Assembly: GCF_000974425.1 (NCBI RefSeq)
Contig: NZ_CP010429.1
Coordinates: 6,216,501-6,280,500 of the forward strand
Reading direction: 5' to 3'
DNA length: 64,000 nt
From: Spirosoma radiotolerans
GTDB lineage: Bacteria > Bacteroidota > Bacteroidia > Cytophagales > Spirosomataceae
Shown: one piece after another, positions 50,946 through 58,940 of the stretch
Position numbering within the stretch: position 1 is the first letter of the stretch
How the letters are laid out: every line of letters starts with the position of its first letter
Program-made: the position numbers and the translations under genes
Notes under the pieces: generated by a model
The model's database searches: none
What the model saw: only the letters and a program-made list of their open reading frames with translations
Told to the model about the DNA's origin: nothing

Positions 50946-53153
50946 CTACTTCTGGGTCAGCGCCTGCGCATCAGCCCCTACATACCGCTCAAAGAATTCA
51001 TAAATGCGCAGGATGCGGTCGATTCGCTGCCGCACATTCCCCGACCGGCTCAGTTCGTGCGTGGCACCGGGCATCCGAACATATTCAACCGGCCGACCCA
51101 GAATTTTGAGGCTTTTGTACATCATCTCGCTTTGAATCGGCCCTGTTCGAAGGTCATTTTCACCGTGCTTGATCAACAGCGGAGTTTTGATATTCTGAAC
51201 AAAGGTGTACGGCGAATTTGCATCGAGTACTTTAGCATCAGCCGACCAGGGATAGGCAAAGTAGTTCGGGATAAGCCGCCACGCATTGCCTTCGCCCAGA
51301 AACGTAGTCAAGTCATAAACGCCCCGCTGGGCAAAAGCTGCCTTGAATCGGTTGTCGTGACTAACAATCCAGGCGGTAAGGTAACCGGCGTAGGAGCCGC
51401 CCGTAATTACCTGCCGACTGGTATCTACCCATTTCTCTTTCGCGGCATCAGTCACGGCCGCCAGCACATCTTCAGTGGGGCCGGTTCCCCAGTCTTTGAT
51501 ATTTGCCCGCTGGAAATTGAGGCCGTATCCACCCGATCCACGAGGGTTGGCATACACGACGCCATAGCCTTGTGAACACATATACTGAAACTCATGCCAC
51601 ATAGACGGCTCGCCGGGTCCCCACATGGCCGTCGGGCCACCATGCATGTTGAGCAGAAGTGGGTACTTTTTAGAAGCGTCAAAAAAAGCGGGTTTCATAA
51701 TCCAGTAATCAACCGTCTGACCCAACGAATTTTTATACGTCCGTTTTTCTGGCGTACTGAGTTGACGCTGGGCTACCCAATCGTTGTGGTTGCTCAGTTT
51801 CGTCTGGGTTTTGGCCGAAGCGTCTGTCAGGTACAATTCCGACGGATTAGCGACTTCCGTTCTGGCCAGCACCACCCGATTACCATTTACATCGAAGCTG
51901 GTAACGCCCTGTGTAAAATCTGTTAGCTGAGTAACCTGCCGTGTGGCCGGATCGAGTCGATAAAGGGGCGATCCGCCATTGGCCGGGGCGGTAAAATAAA
52001 TCGTGTAGCCTGCGGTCCCTTTCTTACCTTTTGCCGAAGTAGGGGCTGTCGCCCAGCTCAACGCGTTTGCTGCCCGGTCGAAGGTGACGAGTTCAATGCC
52101 CGATACACTTGTACCGGCTAACGTTGCCAAGCCGATTTGAGCGAAATTGACCCCTTCTGACGGGCTAACCAAAAATGCCAGTTGCTTGCCATCGGGGGAG
52201 ATTTCGGGGGAGCGATAACTCTTGCCGGCTTCGGCCAGGACAACTTTCCGCGTACCGGTTCCATCGGCGGGCACATAAACAATCGCGTTATCCTGTTCCC
52301 GATCCGGGTGTTTCAATGAATCCCGATCCGTAACGACCAGCAATCCCTGACCCGTTGGCAACCAGTTAGCGCCCTGATACGATGAAAAACCACGGGTGAG
52401 GGGCTTTGGCGTTGCACCTTCCATGACGTCCACAACATACAAATGAGTGAAGTTGAGTTCGGGCTCCGTCGTCGATTCGCCCTGAAAGTTCAGTCGATTG
52501 ATGACTTTCGCTTTTTTGTCTTCGACATCTTTTTCCAGATAAGCCCGTACTTCGGCCAGCGATCCATCGGGATTGGGCTTTACTTTCTTGTCTTTCTTAA
52601 TGAAATCATTGGTTGAAAAACCCGGCTTTTCGAGCGACCAGAGTGGCGCGTTTTTAGCGGGATTCACCAACGAGTCCGTTAGCACCTGGTTCATCGTCAG
52701 GCCCGCCGTAAACGCAATACGCTTGCCATCGGGCGACCAAAGTGGCGAAGAAGCACTATACGTACTGTTCGTTAACTGCCAGGCTTCGCCCCCATCGAGC
52801 GACATAACAAAAATCTGTCCCTTCCCCTTCACCGACCGCACAAAAGCAATCCGCTGCCCATCGGGCGACCATACGGCCTGCCGGGCTGACTCGGAGCCGC
52901 GGGTCAATGCTTTGCCGTCACCGGGTTTCAGACCGGTTAGATAAATGTGTGTTTTGTATTCGTACTCTTCTTTCTGATCGGGATTCGGCTCTATAGTGGC
53001 GAGCGCATACACGGCCCGCTGTCCATCAGGAGCCAGTTCGATACCACCAACCTGTTTGATTCGAGTCAAATCCGTGGCCGTAACTTTGGCTTTCGTTTGG
53101 GCAAAAACGGTCTGTGCCGTAAGGGCAATCAGGACGATAAAGGTTGCTTTCAT
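50946..53153 (-). CDS. S9-family prolyl-oligopeptidase-like peptidase (acyl-aminoacyl/DPP type)
   Basis: 735 residues with signal peptide 1-18 (VFAQ). Residues about 30-440 form a propeller with WSPDGQRIAF, WSPDGKRIAFT, SPDGKQLAF units (TolB-like). The C-terminal alpha/beta-hydrolase domain holds catalytic S587 (GGSYAG), D667 (HGENDLR) and H699 (GATHEL). It cuts short peptides in the periplasm. Along with the S46 peptidase gene 2.8 kb away it suggests peptide feeding. A DinB-like gene lies just upstream. Confidence 0.93.
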   Translation of the reverse strand: MKATFIVLIALTAQTVFAQTKAKVTATDLTRIKQVGGIELAPDGQRAVYALATIEPNPDQKEEYEYKTHIYLTGLKPGDGKALTRGSESARQAVWSPDGQRIAFVRSVKGKGQIFVMSLDGGEAWQLTNSTYSASSPLWSPDGKRIAFTAGLTMNQVLTDSLVNPAKNAPLWSLEKPGFSTNDFIKKDKKVKPNPDGSLAEVRAYLEKDVEDKKAKVINRLNFQGESTTEPELNFTHLYVVDVMEGATPKPLTRGFSSYQGANWLPTGQGLLVVTDRDSLKHPDREQDNAIVYVPADGTGTRKVVLAEAGKSYRSPEISPDGKQLAFLVSPSEGVNFAQIGLATLAGTSVSGIELVTFDRAANALSWATAPTSAKGKKGTAGYTIYFTAPANGGSPLYRLDPATRQVTQLTDFTQGVTSFDVNGNRVVLARTEVANPSELYLTDASAKTQTKLSNHNDWVAQRQLSTPEKRTYKNSLGQTVDYWIMKPAFFDASKKYPLLLNMHGGPTAMWGPGEPSMWHEFQYMCSQGYGVVYANPRGSGGYGLNFQRANIKDWGTGPTEDVLAAVTDAAKEKWVDTSRQVITGGSYAGYLTAWIVSHDNRFKAAFAQRGVYDLTTFLGEGNAWRLIPNYFAYPWSADAKVLDANSPYTFVQNIKTPLLIKHGENDLRTGPIQSEMMYKSLKILGRPVEYVRMPGATHELSRSGNVRQRIDRILRIYEFFERYVGADAQALTQK

Positions 53154-53163
53154 GACCTGTTGA

Positions 53164-53688
53164 TTAAGCTAGAAGAGGGAGATAACGTTCATTGATCACA
53201 TTCACATGGTGCGTAGCATGGCCAACCAGCACAAACCCGAGGGCCAATACTGAAATTTTCTGATCTGAACAGGTACCGGTCCGCAGGAGCATCTCCTCGT
53301 CGAAACTACTAAACAACGCAATATTCGACTTTCTGACAGCAGTATATTCGTCGTACAGATCAGGAATGGTACGTCGGGAGCCCATGGCCATTTCACCAAA
53401 TTTTTCTTCATCAAAACCAGGTAGTGGCGTCTGGTCATTTCGGGACAACCGCATGGCCCGATAGCTCATAATCCGCTCGGTATCAATAATGTGCTGCAAA
53501 ATATCTTTTACCGTCCATTTGCCGGGAGCATACCGTAGATCACCAAGTCGTTCGAGCGTTTGGGCCGGTATAAGGTCTTCAAACGAAGCACCCTGGGTGA
53601 GCGCGTCAAGCAGTAGCCAGTCATTCCCGGCCAGATTGATGTACCGATCAAAGAACTTCGGCATCACCGGAATTTCAGATTTGGTCAT
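53164..53688 (-). CDS. DinB-superfamily protein
   Basis: 174 residues from the ATG at 53686-53688; a TTG start 7 codons earlier (53709) is possible. A helical bundle with the DinB pattern: WTVKDILQHIIDTERIMSYRAMRLSRNDQTPLPGFDEE and ALGFVLVGHATHHVNVINERYLPLL, with the metal histidines H (DILQH) and HxxxH (GHATHH). Known: DinB/YfiT proteins bind zinc or nickel and modify small molecules or thiols; the function here is unknown. It precedes the S9 peptidase gene in the same direction. Confidence 0.85.
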   Translation of the reverse strand: MTKSEIPVMPKFFDRYINLAGNDWLLLDALTQGASFEDLIPAQTLERLGDLRYAPGKWTVKDILQHIIDTERIMSYRAMRLSRNDQTPLPGFDEEKFGEMAMGSRRTIPDLYDEYTAVRKSNIALFSSFDEEMLLRTGTCSDQKISVLALGFVLVGHATHHVNVINERYLPLLA

Positions 53689-53712
53689 AGTCAGGTTGTG
53701 TAGAGTCAAAAA

Positions 53713-53751
53713 ACAAACTCCCCGAAAGTACTGAACTTTCGGGGAGTTTGT
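53713..53751 (-). terminator. Perfect 17-bp intrinsic terminator of the S46 peptidase gene
   Basis: ACAAACTCCCCGAAAGT and its exact complement with a 5-base loop; TTTTTT follows on the minus strand. Confidence 0.9.
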
Positions 53752-53783
53752 GCGGCTCGCTGATCTGAGACCACTATAATTGA

Positions 53784-55940
53784 CTACTTTTTTGCTGTTT
53801 TGGGCTTAGCTACGGGCACATTACCGGTTGCCCCTGTTAGCTCGCTAACCAGCCGATCCGCTTTGTAAATGTAGCGCATGGCGGCAATGATGCCGCCCGT
53901 GTGGACCGAAATGGTCCGGTTGGCATCGGGTACGAAGATAAACTCGCCTGGTAAGCTCTCCATGTTGCCGTCGAAAGCGAGGCCTACAGCTTCCAGGTTT
54001 TTGTTGATCATCGGGCTGCCGGAGTTGCCCCCAATGATGTCATTGGTGGAAATAAAGCACATCGGCTGTTTTAACAACTCCATTGGCGGATTTTTCCAGC
54101 GGGTGGGCAAATTCCAGGGAGCCTTGTCGGCAAACGAGTAATTGCGGTCGTACAAACCGGCAAAGGTGGTCAATATAGGTGCCTTCGTGCCATTATAGTT
54201 GTACGATTGAACCACGCCATCGTTGATGCGCAGGGAGAACGTTGCATCTGGCGGAACAGCCGTGCCATATACATCATACAACATCCGACCTAGTTGACCA
54301 CGCAGCACTTCCTGTTTTTGCGTGATCTGACGGGCCTGGCGACCAGCAGCTATATACCGGGGGAAGCCAATACGCGCCAGTGCCAACATTGGGTCTTTCG
54401 AGACGGCAGCCGCGCCGGGCCGTGTGGCCAATTCACTCACAAAAGCGGGATCGGTCAGTTTAGTGTTTTTTACCAGGTAAGCCGCTGTCTCTTTTGGGGT
54501 TCGAAGTTTACCATCAGCGCCGGTGAGCGCGGCTTTTACATACGGGTCGTCGTTGCCCAGAGCCGCCTGTGCTTCGGCCAGATGGGCTGCCAGATAGGCA
54601 TCTTCCAACGCCCTGTTTTTAACAACCGGTGGCTCCATCAGGGAGCGTGCGCGTTCGGCATCCTGCGGACGAGTAGCCAGCAACTCGCTGTATTGGCTCA
54701 CGACGTTAGCAAAGGTTAACAGTTCACCCATCGTTCGCTCGCTGGGGGCGAGGTAGTTAGCGTCTTTGAAAATAGACCGAAGCTGAGCCGTATTCGCGGC
54801 AATATCATCCCAGGTTTTGAGTTGATCGGTGGGTAAGTTTTTCGCTTTGGCAGCCGCTTTAAACTGCTCCTCAAAAACCGACTTACGGGCCATTAAACCC
54901 GTATCGCGCAACCCATCGAGCTGCCCATCATACGCTTTCAGACTGTTTTCATAGCTAAAAATCTCATTCAGTACACTGTCGCTTTTTGCCGTTTCATTAT
55001 ATGCCTGCAAGGCTGCCGAGCGGTTGCGAAGGAGTTGAATTGTGGCCGGTGTTTGTAGATCCCGATCGAATTCAAGTTCGGCAACGGTCTTCAGTCGTTC
55101 GGTATGGCCCGGATTACCGATTACAAAAATAGGCTCTCCATCACGAACACCATTGGTGTTAAACCTGAAGAAGTGCGTTGTTTTGAGCGGCTTTCCCTCA
55201 TCGTATACCCGGAAAAACGAACAGTCGAGCGCGTAGCGTGGGTAGGTGAAGTTATCGTAATCGCCCCCAAAAAAGCCAAGTTGTAACTCAGGCATGAACA
55301 CCAGCCGCACATCGGTATACCGCTTGAATCCATACAGCGCGTAACGACCGCCGTTGTAGAAGGTAATGGTCTGCAATTCCAGCCCTTTCCATCCCTCTTT
55401 AGTGCCATATTCTTGCTTTATGGCCGCAAACGCCTGTTCGCGGGCCTGCAACTGGGCTTGTTCTGAAGTTGCGCTGCCCATAGCATCCTGAACGCGCTTA
55501 GTGATGTCATCGATTTCCACCAGTTGATCCACAAACAAGCCATCGACCTTACGCTCTTCAGCGGGTGTTTTGGCAAAAAAACCGGTGGCGTTCAAATCTT
55601 CACCTTTGCGCGTTACACCCGTTCCTGATTCGCGGGCGCAGTGGTGATTGGTCATAACCAGGCCATTGGCCGACACAAACGAAGCTGAACAGTAATCGGC
55701 AAACCGCAGTGAGGCCAGCCGGGCTTCGTCGAACCACTTTTCATCAGCCGTGAACTTATAGGTCTTCTGAAAAAAGGCCGAGGGTGGATTGTCGAAGGTC
55801 CACATCTTGCCCAAGTCAAGTGGGCCGCCTTTGCTGGAATCGACTCCGGTTATAGGCGTATTTTGGGCTAAAGCCGAACCAGCCAGTAAGGCAACACCCA
55901 GAATGGCTAGCTGAGCAGAACGAAATTTCATATACTTCAT
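53784..55940 (-). CDS. S46-family dipeptidyl-peptidase, DPP7-like
   Basis: 718 residues from the ATG at 55938-55940 (a TTG lies 4 codons earlier). Signal peptide ends LAGSALAQ. The chymotrypsin-like catalytic triad is visible: His in TNHHCARE, Asp in FGGDYDNFTYPRYALDCS and Ser in GGNSGSP (S640). The residue 18 past the serine (G658, in AFDGN) is Gly, which in characterised S46 enzymes goes with DPP7-type preference for hydrophobic P1 residues; Arg there goes with DPP11 (acidic P1). It is specific to Bacteroidota and a few Proteobacteria. Confidence 0.93.
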   Translation of the reverse strand: MKYMKFRSAQLAILGVALLAGSALAQNTPITGVDSSKGGPLDLGKMWTFDNPPSAFFQKTYKFTADEKWFDEARLASLRFADYCSASFVSANGLVMTNHHCARESGTGVTRKGEDLNATGFFAKTPAEERKVDGLFVDQLVEIDDITKRVQDAMGSATSEQAQLQAREQAFAAIKQEYGTKEGWKGLELQTITFYNGGRYALYGFKRYTDVRLVFMPELQLGFFGGDYDNFTYPRYALDCSFFRVYDEGKPLKTTHFFRFNTNGVRDGEPIFVIGNPGHTERLKTVAELEFDRDLQTPATIQLLRNRSAALQAYNETAKSDSVLNEIFSYENSLKAYDGQLDGLRDTGLMARKSVFEEQFKAAAKAKNLPTDQLKTWDDIAANTAQLRSIFKDANYLAPSERTMGELLTFANVVSQYSELLATRPQDAERARSLMEPPVVKNRALEDAYLAAHLAEAQAALGNDDPYVKAALTGADGKLRTPKETAAYLVKNTKLTDPAFVSELATRPGAAAVSKDPMLALARIGFPRYIAAGRQARQITQKQEVLRGQLGRMLYDVYGTAVPPDATFSLRINDGVVQSYNYNGTKAPILTTFAGLYDRNYSFADKAPWNLPTRWKNPPMELLKQPMCFISTNDIIGGNSGSPMINKNLEAVGLAFDGNMESLPGEFIFVPDANRTISVHTGGIIAAMRYIYKADRLVSELTGATGNVPVAKPKTAKK

Positions 55941-56121
55941 TGATTGAATCAATACTATGTGCTAGAACGTGAATTTAACTCAAACGTTTCGACTATTTCG
56001 GCACGTCTTTAAACGCATACACGGATGTTGAAACTTTAATGTAAGCTTAATCGACCGATTTTAATCAACCAGGGTCTTTGTCTATCTAATAGATGAATTG
56101 AAAAAAAACAATGCTAACTTT

Positions 56122-56313
56122 ATGAAAACGACAAAAGTGCTTGGATTCTTAGTTGCCCTAATGCTGATGATTTCGGTAACCAGTTGTGGGCCTACCTATT
56201 ATACGAACCGAAATACACCCCATTATGGCCGTCGTCATTACGGTCCGCCACCACGACCCTATAACGGGAACCGTGGTTATGGGTATGGTCATTATGGCCG
56301 ACCCGGCTGGTAA
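56122..56313 (+). CDS. Small Gly/Tyr/Pro/His-rich lipoprotein
   Basis: 63 residues from the ATG at 56122 (a TTG start 8 codons earlier is less likely). A lipoprotein signal ends at Cys in VTSCGPTYY. The mature part is low complexity: Tyr, Gly, Arg, Pro and His (PRPYNGNRGYGYGHYGRPGW). Function unknown. A strong terminator follows directly. Confidence 0.7.
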   Translation: MKTTKVLGFLVALMLMISVTSCGPTYYTNRNTPHYGRRHYGPPPRPYNGNRGYGYGHYGRPGW

Positions 56314-56333
56314 ATGAGACCAAAAATCAGGAG

Positions 56334-56368
56334 AGCGCTTACTTAAAAGTAGTAAGCGCTTTTTTTTG
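56334..56368 (+). terminator. Intrinsic terminator after the small lipoprotein gene
   Basis: AGCGCTTACT / AGTAAGCGCT with a short loop and eight T. Confidence 0.9.
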
Positions 56369-56455
56369 ATTACTTATTCCTGGAACTCCTGGGCTTGTTT
56401 TACAATTCTCTCTCTGAGGATACATACCTCAATACCACCATTCACTACATACAGT

Positions 56456-57289
56456 ATGAAACAGACACGTTTACTTGTGCCTTGGGTTTTCTATTGCTTG
56501 CTAAAATCCGTTTGTACGTTTGCGCAACAGCCACTACCCAACAACACGTTGAAGCTCGGCAAACATCCCGGCAGTCTTTATTTCACTTGGGGCTATAACC
56601 GGGACTGGTACACGAAAAGCACAATTCACTTCCGTAATACGACAACCGACAACTACGATTTTACCTTCATTAAGGCCAAGGCGCACGACCGTCCCGATTT
56701 ACACGATTTCTACAAACTCAATAATCTGACGGTTCCTCAGTATGACATGAATATCGGTTATTTCTTTAACGATAAACATGATCTGGGCATCGAACTAAGC
56801 TGGGACCACCTCAAGTACATCGTTACGGATGACCAGATTATCCATGTGCAGGGCCAGATCAGGGGGCATCAGATTGACAAGGATACGCTCGTGACACCGG
56901 ACTTTGTCCACCTGCAACACACGAATGGCAATAACTATCTGATGCTCAATTTGGTGAAACGACAGAAGTTGTGGCATTCAAAGTACCTTGACCTGAGCGG
57001 CATCGGCAAGGTAGGGGCCGGGCCACTCATTTCGTACACCATCTCTACCGTGTTAGGCAATAACGACGAAGGCTATTTTCACTACCATGGTGTGGTAGCG
57101 GCACTCAGTGCGGGGCTTAAGCTGGATTTATTCAAGTACTTCTTTTTGCAAACTAACCTGCAGGGTGCCTGGGTCGATTACACAAATACCAAGCTCGGTG
57201 CGGATCATCAGGGGCTGGCTACCCACCACTTCTATTCCTTACAGTACATCTACGCTTTCGGCTTTAACTATCCAATCGGTAAGTTGTAA
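56456..57289 (+). CDS. Outer-membrane barrel-like exported protein
   Basis: 277 residues starting at the ATG at 56456; a longer frame from 56366 adds 30 residues without signal character. Signal peptide ends CTFAQ. The mature part alternates aromatic/polar strands (SLYFTWGYNRDWYTKSTIHF, MNIGYFFNDKHDLGIELSWDHLKYIV, YSLQYIYAFGFNYPIGKL), like a barrel with a final aromatic strand. I do not recognise a family. Confidence 0.7.
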   Translation: MKQTRLLVPWVFYCLLKSVCTFAQQPLPNNTLKLGKHPGSLYFTWGYNRDWYTKSTIHFRNTTTDNYDFTFIKAKAHDRPDLHDFYKLNNLTVPQYDMNIGYFFNDKHDLGIELSWDHLKYIVTDDQIIHVQGQIRGHQIDKDTLVTPDFVHLQHTNGNNYLMLNLVKRQKLWHSKYLDLSGIGKVGAGPLISYTISTVLGNNDEGYFHYHGVVAALSAGLKLDLFKYFFLQTNLQGAWVDYTNTKLGADHQGLATHHFYSLQYIYAFGFNYPIGKL

Positions 57290-57294
57290 ACTAA

Positions 57295-57366
57295 GTCCCA
57301 AAGAGCCGCTGTTGGTTCGTGTGTCAACCACTAGTTACACACGAACCAACAGCGGCTCTTTGGGAC
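57295..57366. repeat. Perfect 30-bp inverted repeat between convergent genes
   Basis: Arms 57295-57324 and 57337-57366 are exact complements (GTCCCAAAGAGCCGCTGTTG...) with a 12-base loop that itself pairs AAC/GTT. No U-tract follows on either strand. Confidence 0.9.
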
Positions 57367-57380
57367 AAGGCCCGGAACCA

Positions 57381-58721
57381 TTAGCTTACTTCGTTTTGCG
57401 CTACAATTTCCTGACCAACTTTGTCATCTTTACGGACAAAGGGCCGTATGATAATCCGGGTGCCCCGCTCGTAAGTAAACAGCCGGTATACCCAGTTACT
57501 GAAGACAACCAGTTTACTGCGGAATCCAACTAGGTACCAGATGTGGACAAACAGCCAGGCCATCCAGGCAATGAACCCACCCAAGTGAATATTGCCGGGC
57601 AGATCGGCAACGGCCCGACTGCGGCCCACGATGGCCAGCGAACCCTTATCAAAGTATTTGAAGGGTTCGGTTGGTTCGTTTCTTATCAAACGACGCAGGT
57701 TCTTAGCTAAATGCTCACCCTGCTGAATAGCGGGCTGTGCAACACCAGGATGGCCTTTAGGATAATCGTCCAGTTTCATAAAGGCAATATCGCCAATGGC
57801 AAATACATTGGTCAATCCCTGAACCCGGTTGGTCGGATCGACCAGGATACGCCCACGTTCGGTCGATTCGGCTGGAATACCATCGATCATCGCGCCGGTT
57901 ACACCAGCGCCCCAAACCAGCGTCTGGGTTCTGATTTGCTCGCCCCCTTTGAAAGTAACGGTCTCGCCGTCATAGGCCTCGACCAACGTATTCAACTTTA
58001 TGATAACGCCTAAGTCTTCGAGGTATCGTTTCGCTTTCTGCCCGGCCTCATCCGACATGGGTGGCAGCACTTTCCCCAGCCCTTCCACAATGTAAATGCG
58101 CATCTGGCTAAAATCCAGACCCGGATAATCGTTGGGCAGTACGTGCTTCCGCATTTCGGCCAGCGAGCCCGCCATCTCTACACCCGTCGGGCCGGCCCCG
58201 GCGATTACAAACGTGAGCAAACTCTCCCGCTCGGCCGGATCGGTTGTGACGCTGGCCTGCTCAAAACATTGCAGGAACTGACTTCTGACATTAAGCGCTT
58301 CTGGAATCGTTTTCAGCGGAAACGAATATTTTTTGATCTGATCGTTTCCGAAAAAGTTGGATTTTGTGCCACTGGCGATCACCAGGTAGTCGTAATGCAA
58401 CTCACCAATCAGGGTTGTTACTGTTTTTGCCGTAGGGTCGACCTTATTGACCCGCACCATTCGGTAGTGGAAATCTTCGAACCCATCGAACATTTTACGA
58501 AAGGGCTCGGCAATGGCGTCGGGCTCCAGACCAGCCGTAGCGACCTGATACAGCAGCGGCCAGAACCCATTGTAATTTTGCTTATCGAACAGCACCACCT
58601 GCACATCGGTGTTGCGCAGACTTTTGGCTAAATTCATTCCGCCAAATCCGCCACCAATGATGACAACGCGGGGTTTGGTTGTATCAGGTATATTGAGTGA
58701 AAGTTTATCGAATTGAAGCAT
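57381..58721 (-). CDS. ndh: Type II NADH dehydrogenase (NDH-2)
   Basis: 446 residues. FAD site VVIIGGGFGGMNLAKSL (about 19-35), and an NAD site TFVIAGAGPTGVEMAGSLAE. VFAIGDIAFM near 305 and the C-terminal hydrophobic stretch GGFIAWMAWLFVHIWYLVGF (near 380-400) match membrane-associated NDH-2 rather than soluble reductases. It oxidises NADH and reduces quinone without pumping protons. Monocistronic. Confidence 0.92.
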   Translation of the reverse strand: MLQFDKLSLNIPDTTKPRVVIIGGGFGGMNLAKSLRNTDVQVVLFDKQNYNGFWPLLYQVATAGLEPDAIAEPFRKMFDGFEDFHYRMVRVNKVDPTAKTVTTLIGELHYDYLVIASGTKSNFFGNDQIKKYSFPLKTIPEALNVRSQFLQCFEQASVTTDPAERESLLTFVIAGAGPTGVEMAGSLAEMRKHVLPNDYPGLDFSQMRIYIVEGLGKVLPPMSDEAGQKAKRYLEDLGVIIKLNTLVEAYDGETVTFKGGEQIRTQTLVWGAGVTGAMIDGIPAESTERGRILVDPTNRVQGLTNVFAIGDIAFMKLDDYPKGHPGVAQPAIQQGEHLAKNLRRLIRNEPTEPFKYFDKGSLAIVGRSRAVADLPGNIHLGGFIAWMAWLFVHIWYLVGFRSKLVVFSNWVYRLFTYERGTRIIIRPFVRKDDKVGQEIVAQNEVS

Positions 58722-58940
58722 ACGGGTAAGGCGTTTGACACACCGATCTTTTCCGACTATAGTACCTTACAATCAGTTGTTTTGTTTTAATTGTAGCCTA
58801 TAAATTGAGCAATGGATGGCCACCCTCATCGTTTCGTTATAGGATTCCTTTCTTAATCGATGTTACTTGCCCAATTCACCCAGTGAAGCTAACTATTCTT
58901 ACGTTTAGCTCGTCTTTAGTTGTCACTGTCAACCGCCATT

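Noticed and set aside
55941..55952. TTG start for the S46 peptidase
   Set aside because: An ATG four codons later gives a better signal peptide; kept only as an alternative.
58143..58631. 162-codon plus-strand frame
   Set aside because: Antisense to the NDH-2 gene with its clear FAD and NAD motifs.
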